Of a stretch of DNA of 64,000 nt, positions 24,754 to 33,893 are shown piece by piece; positions within the stretch are counted from its first letter, which is position 1, and every line of letters begins with the position of its first letter. The notes below the pieces were generated by a model, which saw only the letters and a list, made by a program, of their open reading frames with translations, ran no database searches and had not been told where the DNA came from. The stretch is from Roseivirga sp. (GTDB taxonomy: Bacteria > Bacteroidota > Bacteroidia > Cytophagales > Cyclobacteriaceae), in the NCBI GenBank assembly GCA_021404565.1, contig JAAWWF010000007.1, positions 62,001 to 126,000 of the forward strand, read 5' to 3'. The position numbers and the translations under genes were made by a program.

Positions 24754-26304
24754 TTATAAATCAAACTTAATTCCCTGGGCCAACGGTAGCTCAGTAGAAT
24801 AGTTAAGGGTATTAGTTTGTCTTCTCATGTAGGCCTTCCAGGCATCAGAACCTGATTCACGTCCGCCACCAGTTTCTTTTTCACCACCAAAGGCTCCGCC
24901 AATCTCAGCTCCTGAGGTTCCAATATTTACGTTGGCAATACCACAATCAGACCCTACGGCCGAAAGAAACTTATGAGCGTCACGCATATTATTCGTCATA
25001 ATGGCAGAAGAAAGGCCCTGCACCACACCGTTTTGAATATCGATAGCATTGTCCACTTCTCCCGAGTATTTGATCAGGTATAAGATGGGAGCAAAAGTCT
25101 CTTCCTGTACAATCTTGAAGCTATTCTCGGCCTCAATAATACAAGGTTTCACATAGCAACCACTTTCGTAGCCTTCACCACTCATTACACCACCTTCTAT
25201 CACCACATTACCACCTTCGGCTTTTGCTGCCTCTATGGCCTTGCTATAGTTATCTACAGCCATAGTATCGATCAACGGTCCCACGTGATTGCTTTCATCT
25301 AATGGATTACCGATTTTCAATTGACCGTAGGCATCGACAATAGCCTGCTTTACTTTGTCATAAATGGTTTCATGGATGATGATTCTACGGGTAGAGGTAC
25401 ATCGCTGACCCGCAGTACCCACCGCTCCAAATACGCCACCAATTACGGTCATCTTCAGGTCGGCATCGGGGGTCACAATAATAGCGTTGTTACCTCCCAG
25501 CTCCAGAATAGATTTACCTAGTCTTTCTGCAACGGCTCTTCCTACAATCTTGCCCATGCGGATAGAACCCGTAGCAGATACCAAAGGCACACGGCTATCG
25601 GCCGTCATCCACTCTCCTACTTCATAGTTTCCATTGATCATACAAGAGATACCCTCCGGTAAATCATTGTCTCTCAGCACTTCGGCTATAATATTTTGAC
25701 AGGCCACTCCACAGAGTGGTGTTTTTTCAGAAGGCTTCCATATAGCTACATCGCCACATACCCAGGCCAGAGCGGTGTTCCATGCCCAAACGGCTACAGG
25801 AAAGTTAAAGGCAGAGATAATACCCACAATACCCAATGGGTGGTACTGCTCCTGCATATGGTGAGCAGGTCTTTCTGATTTGATAGTAAGCCCATGCAGC
25901 TGACGGGAGAGCCCTACCGCAAAGTCGCAGATATCAATCATTTCCTGCACCTCACCCAGACCTTCCTGATAAGATTTGCCCATTTCGTAAGACACCAGTT
26001 TACCCAGGTCTTCTTTGTACTCTCTGAGTTTTTGTCCAAACTGACGAACAATCTCGCCTCTTTTTGGAGCGGGTGCATCGCGCCATTCTTTAAAGGTGTT
26101 TTGTGCACTTGCTATGGTACGATCGTATTCTTCACGTGTCGTAGAGGTTACAGCTCCAATGAGCGCACCATCTACAGGAGAATAGGACTTAATAAGTTCG
26201 CCATGCCCCTCAGAAAATGAGCCGGTAGAAGTACCATTATTTTCGGCTTTGATGCCCAGTGTATGCAGTGCATCAAGAATGCCAAAGTCTTTTTGAATAT
26301 TCAT
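24754..26304 (-). CDS. ALDH7-family aldehyde dehydrogenase
   Basis: 516 residues from the ATG at 26304 (MNIQKDFGI). It belongs to the antiquitin/ALDH7 group, which includes alpha-aminoadipate-semialdehyde (piperideine-6-carboxylate) dehydrogenase of lysine breakdown. The catalytic Glu lies in LELGGNNAI and the catalytic Cys in AGQRCTSTRR. The open frame runs 43 codons further upstream, but family length and the match start at 26304. It appears to be transcribed alone; the lysine pathway is inferred from family only. Confidence 0.93.
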   Translation of the reverse strand: MNIQKDFGILDALHTLGIKAENNGTSTGSFSEGHGELIKSYSPVDGALIGAVTSTTREEYDRTIASAQNTFKEWRDAPAPKRGEIVRQFGQKLREYKEDLGKLVSYEMGKSYQEGLGEVQEMIDICDFAVGLSRQLHGLTIKSERPAHHMQEQYHPLGIVGIISAFNFPVAVWAWNTALAWVCGDVAIWKPSEKTPLCGVACQNIIAEVLRDNDLPEGISCMINGNYEVGEWMTADSRVPLVSATGSIRMGKIVGRAVAERLGKSILELGGNNAIIVTPDADLKMTVIGGVFGAVGTAGQRCTSTRRIIIHETIYDKVKQAIVDAYGQLKIGNPLDESNHVGPLIDTMAVDNYSKAIEAAKAEGGNVVIEGGVMSGEGYESGCYVKPCIIEAENSFKIVQEETFAPILYLIKYSGEVDNAIDIQNGVVQGLSSAIMTNNMRDAHKFLSAVGSDCGIANVNIGTSGAEIGGAFGGEKETGGGRESGSDAWKAYMRRQTNTLNYSTELPLAQGIKFDL

Positions 26305-26475
26305 CGAAATTGAATCGTTTTTGGAAATCGAATGCATAGTTAGAGAGAATTTTATAGGAGTGCAACACTTAGGCAAAATGGCTTGGAGGGATTCGCTGAT
26401 TAGTCTCAGGCGAGACTGGCCAGGAGTGGCCATTCAAAGCGGGCACTTTAACGACAAGGAGCTAAAGAAAATAAA

Positions 26476-26502
26476 ATGGTCGAAGTGAAACGCTTCGACC
26501 AT
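26476..26502 (-). terminator. Terminator of the HtrA gene
   Basis: A perfect 10-base stem, ATGGTCGAAG (26476-26485) with CTTCGACCAT (26493-26502). On the minus strand it is followed by a T-rich run. Confidence 0.85.
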
Positions 26503-26541
26503 GCAGGGAGTCTAAAATTCTTTTAAGCCGAGTCTAGAGGC

Positions 26542-27999
26542 TTACCAATCGATTCGGTAGTAGTGCTTTTTACCGTCAGGGTATTTACCCAGCACGTAGA
26601 AGTCATCACTTTTCGTTTCCAGAATGCTTTCCAGGTCTGTAATATCGACCACATCATCTTCTCCGATTTTGGTGATGATAAAACCTTCCTTCACACCGCT
26701 CTTTCTCCATGCTCCTCTACCCAATTCTTCAATCTGCACTCCACCATCGATGGTCAGGGCATTTTGAATCCGTTTAGAAACATTTCTAAACTGGGCGCCT
26801 TCTATTTCAAAGGTCAAAGGTATTTCACTATTCAGAGGCTCTTCCGGGCTCTCGCCTACCGCCAGCATCTGCTCCCGTCTTTTCAGCGTCAAAGTAGATT
26901 CAAGCAGATCGCCATCTCTTTTGAATTTTACCAGTACGGCATCACCCGGTCTTTTTCTGGCCACCAGCTCCTGCAGTCTACTGGTAGTTTTCACTTCATT
27001 CTGGTCGATCCCGACAATTACATCATTTACTCGCAGGCCTGCTCCCTCTGCTGCACCTCCCGGTGTAATGCTTCTGATCCATACACCACTCAGTTCGCTG
27101 GTACCCAAACCCTCTGCATCTCTGATTTGAATTCCCAGGAGCCCCCTCTGCACTGAACCAAATTCTAACAGATCATCCATCACCTTCTTAACGAGTATTG
27201 AGGGAACCGCAAAGGAATAGCCACTGAAGGTTCCGGTATTGGTGGCAATGGCCGTATTGATACCTATTAAATCACCTTCCAGGTTTACCAGGGCTCCCCC
27301 ACTATTGCCGCTATTGACAACGGCATCAGTCTGAATAAACGATTCTATACCGTATTGATTCTGGATGCCGCTGATCAGGTTGATATTACGTGCCTTGGCA
27401 CTCACGATACCCGCAGTCACCGTATTGTTCAAATCGAAGGGGTTACCAACGGCCAGCACCCATTCGCCTATTTGTACACCATCAGAATCACCAAAATCTA
27501 CATAAGGCATGTCTTGTGTATTTACTTTGATCAGGGCCAGGTCAGTGTCCTTATCTGTACCAATCAGGGTAGCCTCAAGTCTTCGATTGTCATCCAATCT
27601 TACCTCCAGTTCATCGGCATCTTCCACTACATGGTAGTTGGTAGCGATATAACCATCGTGTGAAATCAGCACACCGGAACCGGTAGATTGCCGTGACCTT
27701 CTGTTGCCCCTGAACCGGCCCCAGACTCCGGACCTTCCTGATGTCATGGTATTGGTAATGTGTACCACAGCGGGTACAGCCTTGTGAGATGCCTTGATAA
27801 AGTTAATTCCCTCAGGCACCACATAATCGCGTGGCTCTGTATCGATCTTTTGAAACTCAGTAGTAACCGGACCCACCGGATTGTCAGAAAAGGCTGGATA
27901 AGAAGAGTTTTTATTCAGCAAACTCAAACCTAACAACACAATGATGCCCCCGAAAAGAGAGGAACCAATCATACCCAATACAAACTGCTTCTTATTCAT
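26542..27999 (-). CDS. HtrA/Deg family serine protease
   Basis: 485 residues: an N-terminal signal anchor (about 8-28), a trypsin-like domain with the triad His123 (NYHVVED), Asp153 (DTDLALI) and Ser233 (GNSGGAL), a first PDZ domain (about 285-375) and a second, shorter PDZ-like region at the C-terminus. It degrades or refolds damaged proteins in the periplasm. It is transcribed alone with its own terminator. In this phylum it is usually the main DegP-type protease. Confidence 0.95.
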   Translation of the reverse strand: MNKKQFVLGMIGSSLFGGIIVLLGLSLLNKNSSYPAFSDNPVGPVTTEFQKIDTEPRDYVVPEGINFIKASHKAVPAVVHITNTMTSGRSGVWGRFRGNRRSRQSTGSGVLISHDGYIATNYHVVEDADELEVRLDDNRRLEATLIGTDKDTDLALIKVNTQDMPYVDFGDSDGVQIGEWVLAVGNPFDLNNTVTAGIVSAKARNINLISGIQNQYGIESFIQTDAVVNSGNSGGALVNLEGDLIGINTAIATNTGTFSGYSFAVPSILVKKVMDDLLEFGSVQRGLLGIQIRDAEGLGTSELSGVWIRSITPGGAAEGAGLRVNDVIVGIDQNEVKTTSRLQELVARKRPGDAVLVKFKRDGDLLESTLTLKRREQMLAVGESPEEPLNSEIPLTFEIEGAQFRNVSKRIQNALTIDGGVQIEELGRGAWRKSGVKEGFIITKIGEDDVVDITDLESILETKSDDFYVLGKYPDGKKHYYRIDW

Positions 28000-28107
28000 A
28001 ATGACTGCTTTAAGAAATTGACCTGGTGATAATGCTTAACGATTGGGAAAAGCATCATGTTCTAATTTATTGAAAATGAGGAAGCTTTTAACAGGATTTA
28101 ACAAGAA

Positions 28108-28145
28108 AAACCCTCACCTCCGGTCGTCACCGAAAGGGAGGGTTT
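28108..28145 (-). terminator. Terminator of the M57-like protease gene
   Basis: AAACCCTC (28108-28115) pairs with GAGGGTTT (28138-28145), with an inner CCGGT/ACCG stem. On the minus strand a run of T follows. Confidence 0.8.
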
Positions 28146-28169
28146 CTCATGTACTCTACTTTGTATTGA

Positions 28170-29024
28170 CTAGTACAGGAACTCTAATGCAGTTACATCA
28201 TTTCCGTTGAAAGTAGTAGCCGGACCGCAGGCCTGCATCCAGGAGGAAGCATCTGAGCCTGTAGGGGTGCCCGGAATGTAGATGGCACCTACCCCAGCGC
28301 TACCCTCATTGGTATTAGAACCACAGCTTACACGAGTAGCATAGTCTGTATGACGGAAACCAATGGTATGACCAATTTCATGAGCCATTACTCCTTTGAT
28401 TTCTTCAACAGACGGACCGAGGTTGTCAATCCAGTAAGTGTTCAACCCAAAGCCATCAGCAGGATCTCCTCCATTTGTAGGGAACCCAGCCGCTATACCC
28501 AATGTGATAAAACCTCTTCTGGGTCTTTCTCTGAAAGCCGTGATCAAAATGTCCGCATCTGTATTATAGGTTTTCTTTTTCCCTTTTCCTGATACCGTTA
28601 CGGAAGTCAACTGGAATGTGAGGTTGATATTCTCAGCATTGTACATGGCTATGGTATTGTTAAGCGCTGTAACAGCACTTGAGCCAAAAGCAGGATCAAT
28701 ACCTACCTTAATGGTTCTCGGTGTTCCGGTTACCAGATTCGTAGTACGGTAGTGCTCAGTATTAGGCACTTTATCATCTAGCTTCAGGTCAGAAATTTCA
28801 GCTTCCGTAAAAAAGATGTCATACTCAACGAGGTAGCCATCTACCCCATTATAGTTCCATTTAAATACATCTTCAGGATTGTAACCAGCTTCAGCTAGTT
28901 GATCTTTGATTGCCTGAGAAGCTTCCTCCAGTTCAACGGGCGCTTCTTCAATAGATTCCTGGCAAGCAGTAAATACGAGACTGAACGCTGCCAACAGGCA
29001 GAGCGTAGCAAATACTCTCTTCAT
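28170..29024 (-). CDS. M57/matrixin-like zinc metalloprotease lipoprotein
   Basis: 284 residues from the ATG at 29024, with a lipoprotein signal (LVFTACQES). The zinc motif HEIGHTIGFRH, that is HExxHxxGxxH, sits about two thirds along and is followed by a Tyr (TDY), as in the metzincin-like M57 family of Bacteroidota. The last residues have two Cys-containing segments. It is secreted to the cell surface or periplasm and degrades proteins; substrates are unknown. The reading frame continues 17 codons upstream but lacks a signal there. Confidence 0.9.
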   Translation of the reverse strand: MKRVFATLCLLAAFSLVFTACQESIEEAPVELEEASQAIKDQLAEAGYNPEDVFKWNYNGVDGYLVEYDIFFTEAEISDLKLDDKVPNTEHYRTTNLVTGTPRTIKVGIDPAFGSSAVTALNNTIAMYNAENINLTFQLTSVTVSGKGKKKTYNTDADILITAFRERPRRGFITLGIAAGFPTNGGDPADGFGLNTYWIDNLGPSVEEIKGVMAHEIGHTIGFRHTDYATRVSCGSNTNEGSAGVGAIYIPGTPTGSDASSWMQACGPATTFNGNDVTALEFLY

Positions 29025-29175
29025 AGTAGTGATTTGTTTAAATAAGGTTGTTAAAAAACCTTCCCGGGAGGGCATATATTATCGACAGCGTGAATGTATC
29101 AGATGGTTATTTAAAATCAAATAAATACAATAAAATATTTGACATGACAAACTATAAAATACAAAACTTTGTTTT

Positions 29176-29190
29176 TTACATATAATGTAA
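29176..29190. promoter_or_regulatory. 15-base palindrome TTACAT-ATA-ATGTAA, candidate operator
   Basis: TTACAT and ATGTAA are exact reverse complements with a three-base centre. The site lies 152 bases before the M57-like protease start, in the AT-rich gap, and the half-site recurs at 29205-29210. The regulator is unknown. Confidence 0.4.
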
Positions 29191-29315
29191 CACAATATGG
29201 TTTATTACATATATTATTCTTTATCAAAAAACCTTATGAAACTTTAGCTTTCAGAGTTTGACACTATAACAGAAGTTGAGGTAACAGAAGTTCTGTTGGT
29301 GCCTGTCGTGCATAA

Positions 29316-29346
29316 AAAAAGCCCTGACGTTTCCGCCAGGACTTTT
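29316..29346 (-). terminator. Terminator of nrdA
   Basis: An A-run, a stem of about 12 pairs (29318-29329 with 29334-29345, two G-U pairs on the minus strand), and T residues following on the minus strand. Confidence 0.8.
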
Positions 29347-29370
29347 TGAGTTAGTAGTATCAACCCCGTA

Positions 29371-31740
29371 CTAACTACCGCATGCTTCGCAGGCATCCGG
29401 ATTATCTAATGAGCAGGCCATATCAGCTGCCTGTTGCTCCAATTCTGCAGCAGTAGGTGCTTTGGCTGCTGATTTATCCACCGTAAACTGGATAGCATCA
29501 GCCGCTGCTCTTGATCTCAGGTAATACATTCCCGTTTTCAGTCCTTTCTTCCAGGCATAGAAGTGCATGGAAGTCATTTTACCGAAGTTAGGATCTTGTA
29601 TATGTATGTTCAGACTTTGTGACTGGCAGATATAGGCTCCTCTGTCAGCAGACATATCGATGATCGCCTTCTGAGAAATTTCCCAAACTGTCTTATACAA
29701 ATCTTTGATGTGCTGTGGAATCTCAGGAATGCTCTGTACAGAACCTTTCGCTGCGATCAGCTTATTTTTCATGCTCTCATTCCAGATGCCCAGCTTGATC
29801 AGGTCTTTCATCAGGTGCTTGTTCACCACAATGAATTCTCCTGAAAGGGTTCTTCGGGTATAAATGTTTGAGGTATAAGGCTCAAAACATTCGTTATTAC
29901 CCAAAATCTGAGAAGTAGAAGCGGTAGGCATTGGCGCTACCAGCAGGGAGTTACGCACCCCGTGCTTCTTCACTTCTTTCTTAAGGCTATCCCAGTCCCA
30001 AAGTCCAGACTCTGGAGTAACCCCCCACATATCGTACTGGAAGATACCCTTTGATACCGGAGAACCTTTAAAAGTCTCGTAAGGCCCGTCAACAACCGCC
30101 TCATCTTTTGACGCAGTCATTGCTGCGAAATAAATGGTTTCGAAGATATCCTTGTTCAGTTGTCTTGCCTCTTCAGATTCGAAGGGCATGCCCATTTTGA
30201 TGAAGGCATCTGCCAGACCCTGCACCCCCAGTCCGATAGGACGGTGGCGCATGTTTGAGTTTTTAGCCTCAGCTACCGGATAGTAGTTTACATCAATCAC
30301 CCTGTTCAGGTTCTTGGTGGCCACATAGGTCACATCATAAAGCTTCTGGAAGTCATACTTACCAGTTTCTTCATTTACGTATTTAGGCAGCGCAATAGAG
30401 GCCAGATTACAAACCGCTACTTCATCAGGAGCAGTATACTCAATAATCTCAGTACACAGGTTGGAAGACTTAATGGTACCCAGGTTCTTCTGGTTCGACT
30501 TCTTATTGGCTGAGTCCTTATACAGCATATAAGGCGTACCAGTCTCTATCTGAGATTCAAGTACTTCAAACCAAAGGTCCTGTGCTTTTACAGTTCTGCG
30601 ACCTTTACCTTCTCTCTCGTATTTCTCATAAAGCTTCTTGAACTCATCGCCATATACATCCGCCAGTCCGGGGCATTCGTTAGGGCATAAAAGTGTCCAG
30701 TCTTCATTATTCTCAACACGCTCCATGAAAAGGTCCGGAATCCAGAGTGCATAGAACAAGTCTCTCGCTCTCATTTCTTCTTTACCATGGTTCTTTTTCA
30801 GATCCAGGAAGTCGAAAATATCAGCATGCCATGGCTCCATATAGATAGCGAACGAGCCTTTTCTCTTTCCTCCACCCTGGTCTACATAGCGAGCAGTCAT
30901 ATCAAAGTTTCTGAGCATTGGTACAATACCGTTAGAAACTCCTCCGGTTCCTTTGATGTAAGAACCTTTCGCTCTTACATGGTGAATGCTAAGGCCAATA
31001 CCTCCGGCAGACTGTGAAATCTTAGCGCATTGCTTCAATGTATCATAGATACCATCGATGCTGTCATCTTTCATTGTTAAGAGGAAGCATGATGAAAGTT
31101 GAGGCTTAGGTGTACCGGCATTGAAAAGCGTAGGTGTAGCATGCGTAAACCACTTTTCAGAAAGCAGGTTATAGGTTTCAATTACTTTTTCTATGTTTTC
31201 ACCATGAATACCCACGGCTACTCTCATCAGCATGTGCTGAGGACGCTCTACAATTTTACCGTCAATTTTCATCAGGTAAGAACGCTCGAGGGTTTTGTAG
31301 CCAAAGTAGTCGTAGCTGAAGTCACGATCATAAATTATCGTGGAATCCAGGGTGGCAGCATTTTTCTTAATGATGCCGTAAATTTCTTTTGAGATCAGCG
31401 GAGCATTCTCATCAGTTTTTGGGTCTACATAGGTGTAGAGCCTCTTCATGGTGTTGGAGAAAGACTTGCTGGTGGTCTTGTGCATATTTGAGATTGCGAT
31501 CCTGGCAGCCAGCTTGGCATAGTCCGGGTGGCTCACCGTCATGGTGGCGGCAATCTCAGCTGCCAGGTTATCCAGGTCCTGGGTGCTCACACCATCGTAC
31601 AGGCCCTCGATTACTTTTTTGGCAACATCAATAGGTTCAACAAAACCGGAGTCAAGACCATAGGACAGCTTGTCTATCCTGGCGGTAATTTTGTCGAACT
31701 TGACAGACTCTCGTCTGCCATCTCTTTTTACTACTAACAT
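29371..31740 (-). CDS. nrdA: Class Ia ribonucleoside-diphosphate reductase, alpha subunit
   Basis: A 789-residue catalytic subunit that makes deoxyribonucleotides from ribonucleoside diphosphates. The N-terminal ATP-cone (about 1-95, beginning MLVVKRDGR), the core with SSCFLLT and the NLCTEI Cys, and the C-terminal Cys pair in ACEACGS that re-reduces the active site are all visible. The ATP-cone supports allosteric on/off control. It follows nrdB on the same strand by 29 bases, so the two form an operon. Confidence 0.97.
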   Translation of the reverse strand: MLVVKRDGRRESVKFDKITARIDKLSYGLDSGFVEPIDVAKKVIEGLYDGVSTQDLDNLAAEIAATMTVSHPDYAKLAARIAISNMHKTTSKSFSNTMKRLYTYVDPKTDENAPLISKEIYGIIKKNAATLDSTIIYDRDFSYDYFGYKTLERSYLMKIDGKIVERPQHMLMRVAVGIHGENIEKVIETYNLLSEKWFTHATPTLFNAGTPKPQLSSCFLLTMKDDSIDGIYDTLKQCAKISQSAGGIGLSIHHVRAKGSYIKGTGGVSNGIVPMLRNFDMTARYVDQGGGKRKGSFAIYMEPWHADIFDFLDLKKNHGKEEMRARDLFYALWIPDLFMERVENNEDWTLLCPNECPGLADVYGDEFKKLYEKYEREGKGRRTVKAQDLWFEVLESQIETGTPYMLYKDSANKKSNQKNLGTIKSSNLCTEIIEYTAPDEVAVCNLASIALPKYVNEETGKYDFQKLYDVTYVATKNLNRVIDVNYYPVAEAKNSNMRHRPIGLGVQGLADAFIKMGMPFESEEARQLNKDIFETIYFAAMTASKDEAVVDGPYETFKGSPVSKGIFQYDMWGVTPESGLWDWDSLKKEVKKHGVRNSLLVAPMPTASTSQILGNNECFEPYTSNIYTRRTLSGEFIVVNKHLMKDLIKLGIWNESMKNKLIAAKGSVQSIPEIPQHIKDLYKTVWEISQKAIIDMSADRGAYICQSQSLNIHIQDPNFGKMTSMHFYAWKKGLKTGMYYLRSRAAADAIQFTVDKSAAKAPTAAELEQQAADMACSLDNPDACEACGS

Positions 31741-31769
31741 ATTTACGGGGTTTGGGGGTTGGGTATTAT

Positions 31770-32768
31770 TTAAAAGTCTTCATCCATACTGAACTTGTGC
31801 GCGTTGGCATCATCACCTTCCTTCATCACACCTGCTTTTTGGTATTCACCCACTCGTTTTTCAAAGAAGTTGGTTTTTCCCTGCAGGGAAATCATCTCCA
31901 TGAAATCGAATGGGTTAGTCGAGTTGTAAACTTTTTCACAATTCAACTCAACCAACAGTCGGTCGGTAACGAATTCAAGGTACTGAGCCATCAAGTCAGA
32001 GTTCATACCGATTAAGCGGACCGGTAATGATTCTGTGATGAATTCTCTTTCTATATCTAACGCATCAAGGATGATTTCTTTGATACGCTCTTTAGGAACT
32101 TGATTAATGAGGTGTTCATTGTGCAAATGCACAGCGAAATCACAATGCAGGCCTTCATCTCTTGAGATGAGCTCATTAGAGAAGGTAAGTCCAGGCATCA
32201 GGCCTCTTTTCTTAAGCCAGAAGATAGAGCAAAAGCTACCTGAGAAGAAGATACCTTCTACCGCAGCAAAAGCGATGAGTCTTTCGGCAAAGCTTGGAGA
32301 TTCGATCCATTTCAAAGCCCATTCGGCTTTCTTCTTAATGGCATCGAAGGTTTCTATAGCATTAAAGAGAGCATTCGCCTCTTTAGGATCTTTAATATAG
32401 GTATCGATCAGGAGTGAGTAGGTTTCAGAGTGGATGTTCTCCATCATGATCTGGAAACCATAGAAAAACTTGGCTTCTGTGTACTGAACTTCATTCACAA
32501 AGTTCTCGGCCAGGTTTTCATTTACGATTCCGTCTGAAGCAGCAAAAAAAGCAAGGATATGCTTTATAAAATACTTTTCGTCATCGTTGAGTTTATCGTT
32601 CCAGTCTGTAAGGTCCTGGTGGAGGTCAATCTCCTCAGCAGTCCATATACTTGCTTCAGCCTTTTTGTAGAAGTTCCAGATATCGTCATGCTGAATGGGG
32701 AACAGCACAAAACGATTCTTATTTTCTTTCAATAAAGGCTCCTCTACATGCGTAGTTAGCTCACTCAT
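31770..32768 (-). CDS. nrdB: Class Ia ribonucleoside-diphosphate reductase, beta subunit
   Basis: 332 residues from the ATG at 32768 ([13 protein letters not shown]). This is the ferritin-like di-iron/tyrosyl-radical subunit. Iron-ligand segments are visible: the E in [11 protein letters not shown], the E and H in [11 protein letters not shown], and the E and H of the later [10 protein letters not shown] motif. The open frame continues 48 codons upstream, but nothing there looks like NrdB. It is the first gene of the nrdB-nrdA pair. Confidence 0.96.
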   Translation of the reverse strand: MSELTTHVEEPLLKENKNRFVLFPIQHDDIWNFYKKAEASIWTAEEIDLHQDLTDWNDKLNDDEKYFIKHILAFFAASDGIVNENLAENFVNEVQYTEAKFFYGFQIMMENIHSETYSLLIDTYIKDPKEANALFNAIETFDAIKKKAEWALKWIESPSFAERLIAFAAVEGIFFSGSFCSIFWLKKRGLMPGLTFSNELISRDEGLHCDFAVHLHNEHLINQVPKERIKEIILDALDIEREFITESLPVRLIGMNSDLMAQYLEFVTDRLLVELNCEKVYNSTNPFDFMEMISLQGKTNFFEKRVGEYQKAGVMKEGDDANAHKFSMDEDF

Positions 32769-32952
32769 TTTGTTTGTTATTGGGGTTGAAACAGGTTCCA
32801 TTGAAAGAGGTAACCTCTTTCTAAAAACCGCATTATCACGCAAAAAACGGGATAATACTCTCCTAACTTTTTTCAGGGTTCCAGAGGCGATCATGTATGC
32901 TCTTGGGAGCATTAATCAATTCCAGAAGATAGGTCGTTTTTGTGGGTCGAAA

Positions 32953-33006
32953 CCTTCAACAAATATTACAAAAAGCGTCTAGAAAATCAACGCCATTTGT
33001 TGAAGG
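32953..33006. repeat. Perfect 12-base inverted repeat upstream of nrdB
   Basis: CCTTCAACAAAT (32953-32964) and ATTTGTTGAAGG (32995-33006) are exact complements, with a 30-base spacer. The repeat lies 185-238 bases upstream of the nrdB start. It may be an operator or an RNA structure. Confidence 0.55.
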
Positions 33007-33174
33007 AAATCGATTTCAGTGATAGGTCTGAATCCATGTATAAGGTATTGAAAAAAAATGACTTACGCTACAGTTTTTTGATCATTACTTCTGCGAAAAC
33101 TTTCGATACAGCGGGGTAAAAAAAACTGAAAATTTAATATTGGGATTTGACTTGGATTTATGCTTTTATTTCAG

Positions 33175-33205
33175 TTTGGATTTAGAAATCATTCCCTTAT
33201 CTTTG
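33175..33205 (+). promoter_or_regulatory. Promoter of rplU-rpmA
   Basis: TTTG (33175-33178), a 19-base spacer and TATCTTTG (33198-33205): a full match to the Bacteroidota primary-sigma consensus. The rplU ATG follows 30 bases later. Confidence 0.9.
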
Positions 33206-33235
33206 CAGTCCGTTTTTGAAAACACATTCAAAATA

Positions 33236-33547
33236 ATGTACGCAATTGTAGATATAGCAGGAAAGCAGTTCAAAGTAACGCAAGACCAATTCGTTTATGC
33301 TCCATTGATGGCAGGCGAAGAAGGCGCTTCCGTAGAATTCGACAAGGTATTATTGTTAGACAATGATGGCAATGTCGAGGTAGGCGCGCCCACCGTAAGT
33401 GGTGCAAAAGTATCCGGTAAAATTATCGGACATGTACGTGGTGACAAAGTGATCGTCTTCAAAAAGAAAAGAAGAAAAGGTTACAAGAAGAAAAATGGTC
33501 ACCGCCAGGATTTCACTAAAGTATTAATTGAAAACATCGCTAAATAA
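33236..33547 (+). CDS. rplU: Ribosomal protein bL21
   Basis: 103 residues from the ATG at 33236 (MYAIVDIAGKQFKV, the standard opening). It binds 23S rRNA in the large subunit. The frame upstream is open for 32 codons but covers the promoter, so the start is secure. It is followed by rpmA after nine bases, the usual order. Confidence 0.98.
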   Translation: MYAIVDIAGKQFKVTQDQFVYAPLMAGEEGASVEFDKVLLLDNDGNVEVGAPTVSGAKVSGKIIGHVRGDKVIVFKKKRRKGYKKKNGHRQDFTKVLIENIAK

Positions 33548-33556
33548 TTAATTACC

Positions 33557-33835
33557 ATGGCACATAAGAAAGGAGCAGGTAGTTCTAATAACGGTCGCGA
33601 ATCACAGAGTAAACGACTGGGTGTTAAGATTTATGGTGGCCAGGCTGCTATTGCCGGCAACATCATTGTAAGACAAAGAGGAACCTCACACCACCCTGGT
33701 AAGAACGTAGGGATGGGTAAAGACCACACACTGTTTGCATTGACAGATGGTGTTGTTGAGTTTAAAAAAGGAAGACAAGACAGATCTTTTGTTTCAGTTA
33801 CTCCATTTGAAGGAGCTGAGCAAGCAGAAGCATAA
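33557..33835 (+). CDS. rpmA: Ribosomal protein bL27
   Basis: A 92-residue bL27, beginning [16 protein letters not shown] as in nearly all bacteria without a Firmicutes-type N-terminal extension. It lies near the peptidyl transferase centre. It ends the rplU-rpmA operon. Confidence 0.98.
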   Translation: MAHKKGAGSSNNGRESQSKRLGVKIYGGQAAIAGNIIVRQRGTSHHPGKNVGMGKDHTLFALTDGVVEFKKGRQDRSFVSVTPFEGAEQAEA

Positions 33836-33856
33836 GATCGGGCTATAGAATTAAAG

Positions 33857-33893
33857 TAAAAACCCTGATTCCATATAGGAGTCAGGGTTTTTT
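33857..33893. terminator. Terminator of rplU-rpmA
   Basis: AAACCCTGATTCC pairs with the AGGAGTCAGGGTTT side (one G-T pair, five-base loop), with an A-run before and T-run after. It overlaps the last codons of the opposing gene at 33882. Confidence 0.88.

Larger units (their letters stand above)
29025..29370. other. 346-base AT-rich gap between nrdA and the M57-like gene
   Basis: Very AT-rich from about 29100 to 29235, with repeated TTACATAT at 29176-29183 and 29205-29212. It holds the nrdA terminator and, presumably, the promoter of the protease gene, though no TAnnTTTG match is clear. No coding frame can be supported. Confidence 0.55.
32769..33235. other. 467-base divergent gap between nrdB and rplU
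   Basis: It contains a perfect 12-base inverted repeat (32953-33006), a 12-base palindrome GAAATCGATTTC (33006-33017) and the rplU promoter (33175-33205). I do not see an NrdR box (ACACWATATATWGTGT type). A frame continuing from nrdB runs to 32912 but lacks coding signals. Confidence 0.6.

Noticed and set aside
32769-32912. Longer NrdB with 48 extra N-terminal residues
   Set aside because: The extra part is not like any NrdB N-terminus, and the ATG at 32768 gives the normal family length.
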